Source of the DNA: Fluviicola sp.
Lineage (GTDB): Bacteria; Bacteroidota; Bacteroidia; Flavobacteriales_D; Crocinitomicaceae
DNA length: 64,000 bases
Assembly (NCBI GenBank): GCA_029866325.1
Contig: JARWZO010000012.1
Location: 62,001 to 126,000, forward strand
Direction of reading: 5' to 3'
Both the position numbers and the translations under genes were made by a program. Shown piece by piece: positions 50,778 through 60,242 of this stretch (its first letter is position 1; each line of letters starts with the position of its first letter). The notes below the pieces were generated by a model, which was not told the origin of the DNA, did no database searches, and worked only from the letters and a program-made list of their open reading frames with translations.

Positions 50778-51266
50778 ATGCAAAACTCACTGATCGATTC
50801 TCCTGAAAACAATCCGACAAAAGCTATTGCTGACTTATTACCTATAGGAGCAGTGGTGTTTATGATGCTGACTATACTATCAAAAATCCTGATGAGCTTA
50901 TCAGATTTGTTGTGGTTTGTGATTCCGGCAAATGAATACGTCTTATTTGTTTTAACCAATGTTTTTTGCATTGCAACAGTTGCTTTGATTGCAAGATCAA
51001 TCACTAAAAACATCTGGATTCAGGTTAATCGTGGAACCTTACAAACCAAATCAATGGTTATACGCTATTCCGTTCTTTTAGCATTTCTGTTTTTTGTACA
51101 ATACCTTGTACATGAATTTGTTAACGCCGCTATTTTGGCTCAGATGAAGGGGATTCAAGGATTTTTCTTTACAAAGTCTTTTGGAAATTTCATGACCTAT
51201 GCAACACCGGTCTTCCGCTTCATCGAAATAGCAGTCCTTTTTTTTGCCTTGACAAGAAAACGCTAG
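50778..51266 (+). CDS. Four-helix membrane protein of unknown function
   Basis: A 162-residue protein with four membrane helices (about 16-40, 50-75, 90-112 and 140-158). No family recognised. It is 6 bp after the large lipoprotein gene and likely co-transcribed. Confidence 0.6.
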   Translation: MQNSLIDSPENNPTKAIADLLPIGAVVFMMLTILSKILMSLSDLLWFVIPANEYVLFVLTNVFCIATVALIARSITKNIWIQVNRGTLQTKSMVIRYSVLLAFLFFVQYLVHEFVNAAILAQMKGIQGFFFTKSFGNFMTYATPVFRFIEIAVLFFALTRKR

Positions 51267-51469
51267 TGTTAGACGGTAAATCAGGTTTTTTATTGTAAAT
51301 TGAAGATCGGTTCTATATTTTGAAGAATAAAATGCATTCCCGATGAAGAATAACAGAATCAAGCCAATTCCACAAAAAAACTCCCCCAATCATTGTTAAA
51401 TCTGCCCAATGCTCTTGAATAATCCTACCTTTAGCAGAATTGGAAATAAAGTTTCAATACAGACCGTTC

Positions 51470-51823
51470 ATGACTCGATTATTTTTGCTTAACCCCGGCT
51501 TTCACGATGCTCAACTGGGAGATTCTAAACGTTATTATTGCCCGCATTGTGCAATGATTGAAGGTGTCTTACAATATTATCCGCATTTAAAGGAAGAATT
51601 GGATATTGATTATGTTGATTTTGCGCGTCCGAGAACTGCGGTGGTGGAATTATTGGGTGAGGAAAATCAAGGTTGTCCGGTATTGATTATTCATCCGGAA
51701 GAAAACACAGATTTGGATGTCAGTTATTTCAAGCAACACGAACAACTGTTGTACGTCAATTCCACGGCATTGATTGCAAAGTTCTTAGCTGCTAAATACG
51801 GGATTGCGCTTCCACACCCGTGA
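51470..51823 (+). CDS. DUF3088 family protein
   Basis: The 117-residue protein (from MTRLFLLNPGFHDAQLG) contains YYCPHCAMIEGVLQYYP and VDFARPRTAVVELLGEENQG, the recognisable DUF3088 elements. The Cys pair within a thioredoxin-like beginning suggests a glutaredoxin-type fold, but activity is unknown. ATG 51470 is preferred to an earlier start because family members begin there. Confidence 0.8.
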   Translation: MTRLFLLNPGFHDAQLGDSKRYYCPHCAMIEGVLQYYPHLKEELDIDYVDFARPRTAVVELLGEENQGCPVLIIHPEENTDLDVSYFKQHEQLLYVNSTALIAKFLAAKYGIALPHP

Positions 51824-51922
51824 TTTTTTTCAATGTAAAATCAGTTGAACCGTTCTCAAAAGCTGAAAATAGTTGTTACTTTCGTTGTAGTTACCTGTAC
51901 GTTTAATCGCAAAACCATCTTC

Positions 51923-53473
51923 ATGAAATCTATCTTCCATCATTTATCATCGGTTGTTTTTATTGCTTGTTGCAGCATTACCAACTCTTTTTCACAAGAC
52001 GGGAGTTTAGACAATACCTACGGAACTGATGGTATAGTAACGTTCGGTGTTCTTGGTAATAACGTAAGTGCTGAGTCGGCAGCGCTTCAAGCCGATGGTA
52101 AACTGGTCGTCTGCGGTTATGTTTTTAATGTTGCTACGTATACTTCCGACTTTATGCTGGCCAGATTTAACACAGACGGAAGTTTTGACAACACATTTGG
52201 TAACAACGGTATCGTTATTGCAGACATTGGTACAAGCGAAAGTTTATCTGACTTAGCTATTCAAGCTGATGGTAAAATTGTTGTTGGGGGCAACTATCCC
52301 GGATCTTCCAGTGACTTTGTCGTAGCGCGCTACAATACAAACGGAAGCTTGGATGGTTCGTTTGGTGATAACGGAATGGTAATCAAAAATCTAGGTGGAA
52401 ATGATCAATGTACAAGTGTTTGCATTCAAGAAGACGGAAAAATCTTACTTGGTGGATTTGCTGGAACGGTAAGTGATTCAAAGTTTGCCGTGGTTCGCCT
52501 TACGACTAACGGCATCCTTGATAATTCTTTTGATTTGGATGGAATAGCAATCATAGATGCTACCGTTTATAGTGATTACGCGTTGGATATGGTGCTTCAC
52601 AATGATGGAAAAATCATTTTGGCTGGCAATAAAGCTAACTCCGCAAATGAAGACTGCTTAACCGTTCGTTTGAACGCTAATGGAAGTATTGACAACACAT
52701 TTAATGCAGATGGTGTTGTTTGGACAGACTTTGCCGGTACTTCCAATTTAGGACAGGCTGTTACAGTTCAAGCAGATGGAAAAGTCATTACTACAGGTTA
52801 TCACAGTAATTCGGGTGATTTTACACTTGTTCGTTATACGGTTAACGGGAATTTAGACACCTCATTTGATACAGATGGAAAAAAGTTAATCGATTTTGGA
52901 AGCGATACGATTGTTCGAGCTTATTCTACTACATTGCAAGTTGACGGTAAAATTCTTGTTGCGGGTAACATAGACAACAATGTGAATGGAAACGCAGATC
53001 TTGCACTAGCACGTTTAAATAGCGATGGAAGTCTTGATTCTACCTTCAGCGGAGATGGGAAATTGATTGCGGCGATTGGCCTAGGAAACGACTTCGCCAA
53101 ATCATTGATTCTGCAATCTGATAGTAAGATTATTGTTACGGGCAGTACGCTAAACATTAATGGAACTTATGATGCTTTAATTGTGCGATTTAACAATCAG
53201 GATTTCACCGGGCTTAACGAAAACGGTAATGAACAGGCAACCGTTTACCCAAATCCTGCTACTTCTTCCGTTACAATGGAATTCTCTACCTCTCTTACCA
53301 ATGCAGATTGTTCGGTATACAACGAATCCGGACAATTAGTAAAAGAACTCAATCATCTAAATGGCAACACCGTTGTTGTGAAACGAGATCAGTTGCCAAA
53401 AGGGAATTATTACGCGCGAATTACTGAAGGAAATGCATTGATTGCGCCAATTCAACCATTCGTCTTTGACTAA
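51923..53473 (+). CDS. Secreted delta-60 repeat protein with T9SS sorting domain
   Basis: A 516-residue protein from ATG 51923 with a signal peptide ending SFSQ, then eight delta-60 repeats of about 50 residues (pattern: SFDNTFGNNGIV... QADGKIVVGG ... DFVVARYNTNG) that form a beta-propeller-like domain, and a C-terminal type IX sorting domain (ATVYPNPATSSVTMEF, then GNYYARI). It should be exported and attached to or released from the cell surface by T9SS, a system limited to Bacteroidota. Function unknown. Confidence 0.9.
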   Translation: MKSIFHHLSSVVFIACCSITNSFSQDGSLDNTYGTDGIVTFGVLGNNVSAESAALQADGKLVVCGYVFNVATYTSDFMLARFNTDGSFDNTFGNNGIVIADIGTSESLSDLAIQADGKIVVGGNYPGSSSDFVVARYNTNGSLDGSFGDNGMVIKNLGGNDQCTSVCIQEDGKILLGGFAGTVSDSKFAVVRLTTNGILDNSFDLDGIAIIDATVYSDYALDMVLHNDGKIILAGNKANSANEDCLTVRLNANGSIDNTFNADGVVWTDFAGTSNLGQAVTVQADGKVITTGYHSNSGDFTLVRYTVNGNLDTSFDTDGKKLIDFGSDTIVRAYSTTLQVDGKILVAGNIDNNVNGNADLALARLNSDGSLDSTFSGDGKLIAAIGLGNDFAKSLILQSDSKIIVTGSTLNINGTYDALIVRFNNQDFTGLNENGNEQATVYPNPATSSVTMEFSTSLTNADCSVYNESGQLVKELNHLNGNTVVVKRDQLPKGNYYARITEGNALIAPIQPFVFD

Positions 53474-53507
53474 TTGAACACTCTAGAGTTAGCGATTGCT
53501 TCGAAAA

Positions 53508-53861
53508 ATGCCAAACAAAACAGAACTGCTCGACGATATTCTTGACAACAATCAGCTTAAGAATTATCCACGCAACTCCAAAAGCTGGTTGCTCCTACTT
53601 CTGATTCATTTCACCCTGTTTGGTGCAGGATTAGTGTATGTGGATAAAAACCTCAAACGCAGTTGGTTCTATGTGATTTGTGCGCTTTACGCTTGGGTAT
53701 CATTTGCCAATATATTTGTAGAGTTTAGTACCGAAATTCGTGAATTCCACAACCACACGTTCGCAGGAGCTATCTCCATTTTTATGGGCTGGGGAATCGC
53801 TTATCTTATAGGCGGAATTGATGCGTTGATTACATTTGGAATGCGGAAACAGGGAAGATGA
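53508..53861 (+). CDS. Small membrane protein
   Basis: The 117-residue protein (from MPNKTELLDD) has a hydrophilic N-terminus and three membrane helices (about 27-45, 55-75 and 84-108). No family recognised. The next gene starts in a 4-bp overlap. Confidence 0.6.
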   Translation: MPNKTELLDDILDNNQLKNYPRNSKSWLLLLLIHFTLFGAGLVYVDKNLKRSWFYVICALYAWVSFANIFVEFSTEIREFHNHTFAGAISIFMGWGIAYLIGGIDALITFGMRKQGR

Positions 53862-54361
53862 ATTGGATGAAATGGATCAGAATTATTGGTGTTCTTTTTT
53901 GGAGCATTTGTACCATTATTACAGTATCGGTTTTACTTACTGAAATCACGTTTACTGGCAGTTTATCTACTCTGATTTTCATCTTTATAACGACTAGCGG
54001 ATTACCACTTATCCTATTACTTAGCACAATTGAGGTCAGAAAAAGACGAGCATTCATTATTTGGTTCTTTGCTCTAATTACTGTAACTACAATTGGTTTT
54101 CGGATAAGTACTTTTATTAACTTCGGAAGTGGTTTTAAAACACAAACAATCACCCATAGAAGCGTTAGTGATCCTGAAAAAAGGATTGAATTTCAACTAG
54201 ATGATTTGGGAGCATTTGGCTATAATAAGCGTACAGTCATTGTTTCTCGCATTTGTTGTTTTTTACAGATGGAACAAGTAATCGATCCCGAATCGTTTAA
54301 CTATTCACACTGGAAATTGGTTAACGAAGATGTAAATGAACTTGGATTAAAATTCCCGTAA
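53858..54361 (+). CDS. Membrane protein of unknown function
   Basis: A 167-residue protein with three N-terminal membrane helices (about 6-28, 34-56 and 64-88) and a soluble C-terminal part. Translationally coupled to the preceding membrane protein. After it, 54362-54622 shows no gene. Confidence 0.55.
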   Translation: MNWMKWIRIIGVLFWSICTIITVSVLLTEITFTGSLSTLIFIFITTSGLPLILLLSTIEVRKRRAFIIWFFALITVTTIGFRISTFINFGSGFKTQTITHRSVSDPEKRIEFQLDDLGAFGYNKRTVIVSRICCFLQMEQVIDPESFNYSHWKLVNEDVNELGLKFP

Positions 54362-54622
54362 TTTTCATCCGTTTGATTCGTTGTTGATCACCATTAAATT
54401 TCCATTAAGAAAACTAGCCCATTTCACATTTTCAAAAAGAATAAGTAGCTTTCGGTCATAAAATTAGCATCGTTTTTCATCTCCAAAATCCTTATGAAAT
54501 CGAGGAAAATGAAATTTCAGACAAAAAAACTCAAAAAAAAAGCGACTACTTTGTCCAATGTCAAAAACTCAATCGTCATAAGCATATAAACAACGAATAT
54601 TTATCCTTTAAAACTTAAAAAA

Positions 54623-55006
54623 ATGACAAGTCAAACAAATGCTCTAAACTGGTTCGAAATCTCTGTGTCGGATATCAAACGTGCAGTAACATTTTACGAA
54701 GCCGTATTCGGAATTGAAATGCCTGTACAGGAAATGATGGGAATGCAAATGGCCTACTTCCCTTCTGAAGACATGAATGGAAAAGTTTCCGGTGCTTTGG
54801 TACAAGGTCCAATGAATACACCAAGTGCCGATGGAGCTAAAATTTACCTCAATGGTAATCCGGATTTGGCAAACGCCCTTTCTAAAATTGAAGCTGCCGG
54901 CGGAAAAATCTTAATGCCGAAAACAAAAATCAGCGACGAGATAGGATACATGGCTTTCTTCACCGATTCTGAAGGAAACACAGTAGCATTACACTCTAAT
55001 AATTAA
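54623..55006 (+). CDS. VOC (glyoxalase/bleomycin-resistance) family protein
   Basis: The 127-residue protein has the VOC fold: NWFEISVSDIKRAVTFYEAVFG at the N-terminus (the FY-x-x-x-x-F/LG helix), and later GGKILMPKTKISD and IGYMAFFTDSEGNTVALHS. This subgroup is usually annotated as glyoxalase-like. The substrate is unknown. It is followed after 11 bp by the YCII-related gene. Confidence 0.85.
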   Translation: MTSQTNALNWFEISVSDIKRAVTFYEAVFGIEMPVQEMMGMQMAYFPSEDMNGKVSGALVQGPMNTPSADGAKIYLNGNPDLANALSKIEAAGGKILMPKTKISDEIGYMAFFTDSEGNTVALHSNN

Positions 55007-55017
55007 TTCAACCCACG

Positions 55018-55371
55018 ATGAAAGAGTTTTTATTAGTTTTCAGAAGAGCCGAATCAGGCGAGGCAACACAAGTACCACCTTCACCGGAACAAATCCAAGC
55101 CATGATGAAACCGTGGCAAGATTGGTTGGGTAGTCTTGCAGCTCAGAACAAACTGGTGAGCGCCGGAAATCGGTTGGAATCTGATGGAAAAGTAGTTAGT
55201 CCCAATGCGGTTATCACCAACGGACCTTACGTTGAAATCAAAGAATCAATTGGTGGATACACCATCATTCAAGCCGATTCACTTGAAGAAGCCGCTGAAC
55301 TGTCAAAAGGTTGTCCGATTTTAGCCGTCGGAGGCTCGGTGGAAGTAAGAGCCATTGTCCCGATGGATTAA
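55018..55371 (+). CDS. YCII-related (DGPF) protein
   Basis: The 117-residue protein matches the YCII-related DGPF family: MKEFLLVFRR near the N-terminus, NGPYVEIKESIGGYTIIQAD in the middle and VEVRAIVPMD at the end. These often neighbour ECF42 sigma factors, as here (sigma gene 316 bp downstream). A direct regulatory link is inferred. Confidence 0.85.
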   Translation: MKEFLLVFRRAESGEATQVPPSPEQIQAMMKPWQDWLGSLAAQNKLVSAGNRLESDGKVVSPNAVITNGPYVEIKESIGGYTIIQADSLEEAAELSKGCPILAVGGSVEVRAIVPMD

Positions 55372-55384
55372 CACATAAAAAATC

Positions 55385-55416
55385 AAAACGCCTCCGTAAC
55401 TTTAGGGAGGCGTTTT
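55385..55416 (+). terminator. Terminator after the YCII gene
   Basis: AAAACGCCTCC (55385-55395) pairs perfectly with GGAGGCGTTTT (55406-55416), 13 bp after the stop of the YCII gene. Confidence 0.85.
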
Positions 55417-55471
55417 AGTTTGGTCAAAAAATCTTTTAGTAAGTGAGTTATATTCCTTACCGAGAAAGAAA

Positions 55472-55583
55472 TTAGGTATATTACTTATTGGTAAGGAAGA
55501 TAGGTATATTGTTTACTAGTAAAGAAGTTAGGTATATTGTTTACTAGAAAAGGAGTTAGGTATATTACTTTCGGGAGTGCTCA
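55472..55583. repeat. Tandem 28-bp repeat, four copies
   Basis: The core TTAGGTATATT recurs at exactly 28-bp steps (55472, 55500, 55528, 55556), with intervening sequence of the type GTTTACTAGTAAAGAAG. A degenerate unit precedes it near 55444. It lies in the control region of the ECF sigma gene. There are no spacers between units, so it is not a CRISPR. Confidence 0.8.
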
Positions 55584-55686
55584 ACCAACTGTGTCAACCA
55601 ACCAGCTCCCCAAATCAATATGGAATATTGCATTTAACTAACTTAACCCCATTTTGATCATTATCCTAAGCCAAAGGAAATTATTT

Positions 55687-56925
55687 ATGGAGCAACAAGA
55701 ACTTATCCCACATCTCTTCCGAACCGAATACAGAAAGATCATTTCCGTTCTCTGTAAACTCTTTGGTTTTCAGCATTTGCGTGCTGCGGAAGACATTGTG
55801 AGCGAAACTTTTTTGTTGGCCGCCGAAACCTGGGGATTAAAAGGTTTACCTAAAAATCCGACCGCTTGGTTGTACACCGTTTCCAAAAACAAAACCCTCG
55901 ATTACCTTCGACACCACAAAATATTCACCGAAAAAGTGTCAGTGGAATTGAGCCATTCAGCATCGATCCATCAGGAAGTTGAAATCGATTTATCCGGTAA
56001 AAACCTTGATGACAGCCAGCTACAAATGATGTTTGCGATTTGTCATCCGAGCATTCCTAAAGAAGCGCAAATTGGGCTGTCACTCAACATTCTCTGCGGA
56101 TTTGGTGCCGAAGAAATTGCCGATGCTTTTTTATCGACACGCGAAGCTACCTACAAACGACTGGCTCGTGCCAAGGAAAAACTGCGCAGCGAAAACATCA
56201 AAATCGAACTTCCCGACACAACAGAAATCAGTAGCAGATTAGAAACCGTGCTCACAACGATTTACCTACTGTTTAGCGAAGGCTACTACTCTACTTCCCA
56301 AAACACCGTGCTTCGAAAGGATCTCTGTATTGAAGCCATGCGGTTGAATCTGATGCTTGTTGAAAACGAACAGACCAACCTTCCGCAAGCCAATGCGTTG
56401 TTGTCATTGATGTGTTTCCATACCTCGCGTTTTGAAGCCCGAATGGACCAACAGGGCGATTTGATTGTTTACGAAGAACAAGATGAAAGCAGTTGGAATA
56501 TGGAATTGATTGCCAAAGGAATTCATTATCTTAATGCCGCTTCGCAAGGAACAAAATTATCCAAATACCACATCGAGGCCGCAATCGCCTACTGGCATAC
56601 GCAGAAAACCGATACACACGAAAAGTGGGAAAGCATTCTGCAACTCTACAACAAATTGCTGCAGCTAGAATATTCTCCCATGGCTGCCCTCAACAGAACG
56701 TATGCGCTAGCCAAAGCCGATGGCAAGGAAATAGCGATTGTTGAAGCAGAAAAACTACAACTGTCCGACAATCATTTGTACCATTCACTACTCGCGCATC
56801 TGTATACCGATTTGGATAACAATAAAGCATTAAAACATTTGGAAACAGCATTTTTACTTGCTAAAACAACCGCCGACAGAAAGATTATTGCAGGAAATCG
56901 AGAAAAAATTCTGGGAAATTGCTAA
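55687..56925 (+). CDS. ECF sigma factor (ECF42/DUF6596 type)
   Basis: A 412-residue protein from ATG 55687. The N-terminal 180 residues contain sigma-2 (AEDIVSETFLLAAETW) and sigma-4 (LCGFGAEEIADAFLSTREAT) regions; the long C-terminal part (about 190-410, TPR-like, with EGYYS) is the DUF6596 extension of ECF42. Members are paired with YCII/DGPF proteins instead of a classical anti-sigma factor, exactly as seen here. The start is chosen because MEQQELIPHLFR is typical. Confidence 0.85.
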   Translation: MEQQELIPHLFRTEYRKIISVLCKLFGFQHLRAAEDIVSETFLLAAETWGLKGLPKNPTAWLYTVSKNKTLDYLRHHKIFTEKVSVELSHSASIHQEVEIDLSGKNLDDSQLQMMFAICHPSIPKEAQIGLSLNILCGFGAEEIADAFLSTREATYKRLARAKEKLRSENIKIELPDTTEISSRLETVLTTIYLLFSEGYYSTSQNTVLRKDLCIEAMRLNLMLVENEQTNLPQANALLSLMCFHTSRFEARMDQQGDLIVYEEQDESSWNMELIAKGIHYLNAASQGTKLSKYHIEAAIAYWHTQKTDTHEKWESILQLYNKLLQLEYSPMAALNRTYALAKADGKEIAIVEAEKLQLSDNHLYHSLLAHLYTDLDNNKALKHLETAFLLAKTTADRKIIAGNREKILGNC

Positions 56926-57003
56926 TCCCATAGGGACTCAAAGAAAATGCCCACTAAAGCAGAACCTTTTATCTTTACCCCTTATAACAGTATTTGTGTA
57001 CCC

Positions 57004-57582
57004 ATGGAAAACGAATTCACCAAATACCTCGCCGATCTCCCAATGTTTAGCGAAGAAGAAAAACAATTTCTGGCAGAAAACATAACGGTACTTTCCTTCA
57101 AAAAAGGAGAGATCTTAATTCATGAAGGTGAAGTTGCAACAAAATGTTATTTTGTGCTAAAAGGCTGTATTCGTCAATACAAGCTCATCGGCGGTGAAGA
57201 AAAAACCACTGCATTTTTCTTGGAACAGCAAGCTGTAGTTTCCTATACGAGTTATGTGCAGAAAATTCCATCCAATCATTACTGCGTTTGTGTAGAAGAT
57301 TGTGAACTGATTATTGGAACACCTGATACCGAACAAGAAATGTACAGCAAATTCCCCAAGTTGGAAGCCTTTACACGCGCGTTTATGAGCGAAGATTTCG
57401 GTAAAACACAAGAAGCTTATTCCACGTTTATTACGTCTTCACCTGAAGAACGCTACCGTAACTTGCTCAAGACACAACCCGAATTACTGCAACGCGCTCC
57501 GCAACATCAAATCGCAAGTTATTTGGGCATGACTCCCGAATCACTGAGTCGCATCAGAAAGCGCATCATTACTGAAAGTTAG
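57004..57582 (+). CDS. Crp/Fnr family transcriptional regulator
   Basis: The 192-residue protein (start MENEFTKYLADLPMFSE) has a cNMP-binding-like barrel (FKKGEILIHEGEVATKCYFV) and a C-terminal helix-turn-helix (APQHQIASYLGMTPESLSRI). It is of the same group as the 14804 regulator. It begins 78 bp after the ECF sigma gene and could be co-transcribed with it. Confidence 0.8.
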   Translation: MENEFTKYLADLPMFSEEEKQFLAENITVLSFKKGEILIHEGEVATKCYFVLKGCIRQYKLIGGEEKTTAFFLEQQAVVSYTSYVQKIPSNHYCVCVEDCELIIGTPDTEQEMYSKFPKLEAFTRAFMSEDFGKTQEAYSTFITSSPEERYRNLLKTQPELLQRAPQHQIASYLGMTPESLSRIRKRIITES

Positions 57583-57597
57583 GAAGCATTTCCACAC

Positions 57598-58320
57598 TCA
57601 CACTGTCCTCTTCCCTCCTTTCGCCAACAACCAAATTGCCAACGAAAGTTCACCGATTACAGACGGAATGGCAACAACTGCAGTCAAAACGGCTGTATAA
57701 TCTTCGTAGTTCGGCATGACTAGTTTCGCAAGATTGCTTCCAAAATAAGCAACACCTGCCGTGAACACTAAAACGCCAATGATTTTGGGTATAAATCCTG
57801 ATTTCACAGCGAGGTAACCCAATAGCACTAAATGCAATCCGAAAAACAGAAAACCAATCGTCCAGCTGTTGTCAAAACCTTGGAAATGGTGCAATGCCAG
57901 TGCATTAAGTTGATCCGGTTCCATCACGGCAGAAAGATGACCATCTGTCAATAGCCGGTTTCCGTTGATCAATTCCACTACCGCCAGCGCGAAAATAGTC
58001 GTGTAAATCAACCGAAACCACGCTATCAGCAACGAAAGATTCTTGTTTGCAGGTTTCAGAAATACATATAGCGCCCACGAAATCAAGAGATCACAGATTA
58101 GCGCAACCGCAAAACCGAAAATACCGATCCTAAAAGAAGCTTGTCCGGCAATAACTCTTCGAGCTGTTTCTGCTGCGTCATCGGGAACGATCAATTGCTG
58201 ACGGGCATAAAACTCGGCAACCCCGGCAGCTGCGGCCAAAATAAGTGAAAACAAACCCGCAAGTATTGCTGCTTTACGTTGAGATGTTCCTTCTTGATGA
58301 TTCAATAATTCTGCGTTCAT
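57598..58320 (-). CDS. DUF4386 family membrane protein
   Basis: The 240-residue protein matches the DUF4386 family: six membrane helices, YARQQLIVPDDAAETARRVI in the first loop and SFRIGIFGFAVALICDLLIS following it. Function of the family is unknown. It converges on the Crp/Fnr gene (16 bp apart), which may or may not control it. Confidence 0.85.
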   Translation of the reverse strand: MNAELLNHQEGTSQRKAAILAGLFSLILAAAAGVAEFYARQQLIVPDDAAETARRVIAGQASFRIGIFGFAVALICDLLISWALYVFLKPANKNLSLLIAWFRLIYTTIFALAVVELINGNRLLTDGHLSAVMEPDQLNALALHHFQGFDNSWTIGFLFFGLHLVLLGYLAVKSGFIPKIIGVLVFTAGVAYFGSNLAKLVMPNYEDYTAVLTAVVAIPSVIGELSLAIWLLAKGGKRTV

Positions 58321-58421
58321 GATTGATGTTAATTACACCGCAAAATTAGAATGCGCCGTTTTCCTGTGCATTGACTTAAGGTAAGAAATGAAAAGACGCT
58401 GCGTTTTGTTCGATAAGGACT

Positions 58422-58640
58422 AAATATCTTAGATCAATGTTCCATTTATTCATTGAAATGTCTTACCCCTAAAGGGGTAAATTGGTCATGGGACGAACCT
58501 TATCTAAGATATTTCATCCCTACGGGATGACTAAGAACGTATGAATAGCCTAAAATTTGATTTAGATTGATGTCCCGTAGGGACTTAATATTTTAGCACC
58601 AATATCACATAATGAACATCCATGCCGTAGGTATGGGACG
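58422..58640. repeat. Cluster of palindromic elements in a gene-free stretch
   Basis: Within the 411-bp gap 58321-58731 are several perfect inverted repeats: AAATATCTTAGAT (58422-58434) with ATCTAAGATATTT (58502-58514), TTACCCCT-aa-AGGGGTAA (58463-58480), CATCCC-tac-GGGATG (58515-58529) and GTCCC-gta-GGGAC (58572-58584). This looks like a mosaic of a dispersed Bacteroidota repeat; no gene was seen. Confidence 0.7.
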
Positions 58641-58680
58641 TCTTACAACCAATGTATCAGATCCGAAAAGTAACCTACAA

Positions 58681-58713
58681 AAAAAAGTCCCTTACCGAAG
58701 TAAGAGACTTTTT
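58681..58713. terminator. Bidirectional hairpin after the HU gene
   Basis: AAAAAAGTCCCTTAC (58681-58695) pairs with GTAAGAGACTTTTT (58700-58713) around a CGAA loop with one mismatch. It lies 18 bp after the HU stop and has T runs in both directions. Confidence 0.8.
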
Positions 58714-58731
58714 ATGTTTCGTATTGAAATC

Positions 58732-59004
58732 TTAGTTAACAGATCCTTCAAGATCAGCACCAGCTTTAAATTTCACAACATTTTTAGCTGCAATTTGGAT
58801 TTCTTTACCTGTTTGAGGATTACGACCAGTTCTAGCCTCACGCTTAGAAACTGAGAAAGATCCGAAACCTACTAAAGATAAACGGTCTCCACTTTTCAAT
58901 GCTGCTGAAGTTGCATCTACAAATGCGTCCAATGCTTTTTTAGAGTCTGCTTTTGATAATCCTGCACTTGCAGCAATAGCATCAATCAATTCTGCTTTGT
59001 TCAT
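58732..59004 (-). CDS. hup: HU family DNA-binding protein
   Basis: The 90-residue protein is a typical HU: MNKAELIDAIAASAGLSKAD at the N-terminus, LVGFGSFSVSKREARTGRNP (the DNA-binding arm, GFGxF and RxGRNPxTG) and VVKFKAGADLEGSVN at the end. It is a nucleoid-associated architectural protein that bends DNA. The start at 59004 gives the exact family N-terminus; a 9-codon in-frame extension is not expected. Expressed from a clear promoter. Confidence 0.95.
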   Translation of the reverse strand: MNKAELIDAIAASAGLSKADSKKALDAFVDATSAALKSGDRLSLVGFGSFSVSKREARTGRNPQTGKEIQIAAKNVVKFKAGADLEGSVN

Positions 59005-59044
59005 AGTTTGGTTTTTTTTGAATGTTTTCAATTATTTAACGAGA

Positions 59045-59074
59045 CAAATTTAGCCGAATAAGCAAGCCTGTCAA
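59045..59074 (-). promoter_or_regulatory. Promoter of the HU gene
   Basis: On the minus strand, TTG (59072-59074), a 19-bp spacer and TAAATTTG (59045-59052) match the Bacteroidota consensus exactly, 40 bp ahead of the HU start codon. Confidence 0.75.
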
Positions 59075-59231
59075 GGGTTTCAAGAAAAAAACACCGTTTT
59101 TGTTGATAAGTAGAGGCGTTTGTTGATAAAGGTGGCGTTTTTTCAGCGTTTTAGCGGGTAAATAAGCCTTTTCGTCGAACTGTTTAGTTGATTAAATACG
59201 TCTGAAAGATGCATAAACGAGCACTTTGCAC

Positions 59232-60242
59232 TCAATATAAAGATTGTTCCTCTGCAATCGACCAATCTGACACACTGTTTCCAACCAACCAGTCGTGTGC
59301 CGACATCCGCTTTTTTCCTTCCAGTTGCAATTCATAGATTAACAGAATTCCATCTGTGCAATGAACCATGATGGTGTGTTTGTCTGAAGATAACGCATTT
59401 GTGACCTTATGATTAATTGTGTCATCGGTATTAATTAGACTATCGCGATAAATCGCGATACTACCAATTGTGGACCTATATAATTTCACCTGCTTGATTT
59501 CACCCTTGGTATTGATCCATTTGGTCCATGCTGCCGGATAGGGCGACAAACCGCAAATCAATTGATGAATTTCATGTACCGGTTTCGACCAATCAATCTG
59601 TGTATTTTCGCGAAACAGTTTCGGCGCCGGACGCATCAGACTGTTCTTGAATTGTTCCTGCGGAATCGGCTTTACTGTTCCTGCCTCAATCGCCAAAATA
59701 GTTTGAACAACCAATTCACCTCCGGTAAGCATCATTCGATCGTGTAGAGAGCCTGCAGTTTCGTTTTCGGCAATATCCATGGTTGTTTGTGCAATCACAT
59801 TCCCGGTGTCAATTGCTTCATCTATAAAGAAGGTAGAAACGCCCGTTTGTTTGTCGCCATTGATAATTGCCCAATTAATTGGTGCAGCGCCTCTGTAATC
59901 GGGTAATAACGATGCGTGTAGGTTGAAGGTGCCAAAACGCGGCATTTTCCAGACTTCTACCGGAAGCATTCGAAATGCAACCACCACAAATACATCAGCT
60001 TCCAAAGCACGTAAATCGGCTAGAAATGCTTCGTCTTTTAATTTCAACGGTTGTAGTACCGGAATGGAATTCTCAACGGAATATCGTTTCACAGGACTTT
60101 CATGTAACTGTTGTCCTCTGCCCGCGGGTTTATCGGCTACGGTAACACATCCTACCAATAGAATGCCTTGTTCAAGCATTTTCTCCATAATCCCGACAGA
60201 AAAATCGGGCGTTCCCATAAATACAACACGCAATTGACTCAT
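59232..60242 (-). CDS. fmt: Methionyl-tRNA formyltransferase
   Basis: The 336-residue protein (start MSQLRVVFMGTPDFSV) has the Fmt motifs: FMGTPDFSVGIM, the folate site SLLPDYRGAAPINWAI with catalytic Asn/His context, and GVSTFFIDEAIDTGNVIAQ. The C-terminal tRNA-binding barrel is present (ICGLSPYPAAWTKW). It formylates Met-tRNAi. It overlaps the MATE stop by 1 bp (TGATG type), so it is transcribed with MATE and RlmI. Confidence 0.95.
   Translation of the reverse strand: MSQLRVVFMGTPDFSVGIMEKMLEQGILLVGCVTVADKPAGRGQQLHESPVKRYSVENSIPVLQPLKLKDEAFLADLRALEADVFVVVAFRMLPVEVWKMPRFGTFNLHASLLPDYRGAAPINWAIINGDKQTGVSTFFIDEAIDTGNVIAQTTMDIAENETAGSLHDRMMLTGGELVVQTILAIEAGTVKPIPQEQFKNSLMRPAPKLFRENTQIDWSKPVHEIHQLICGLSPYPAAWTKWINTKGEIKQVKLYRSTIGSIAIYRDSLINTDDTINHKVTNALSSDKHTIMVHCTDGILLIYELQLEGKKRMSAHDWLVGNSVSDWSIAEEQSLY

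Noticed and set aside
55472-55583. CRISPR array
   Set aside because: The 28-bp units abut each other without unique spacers and no cas gene is near; it is a tandem repeat.
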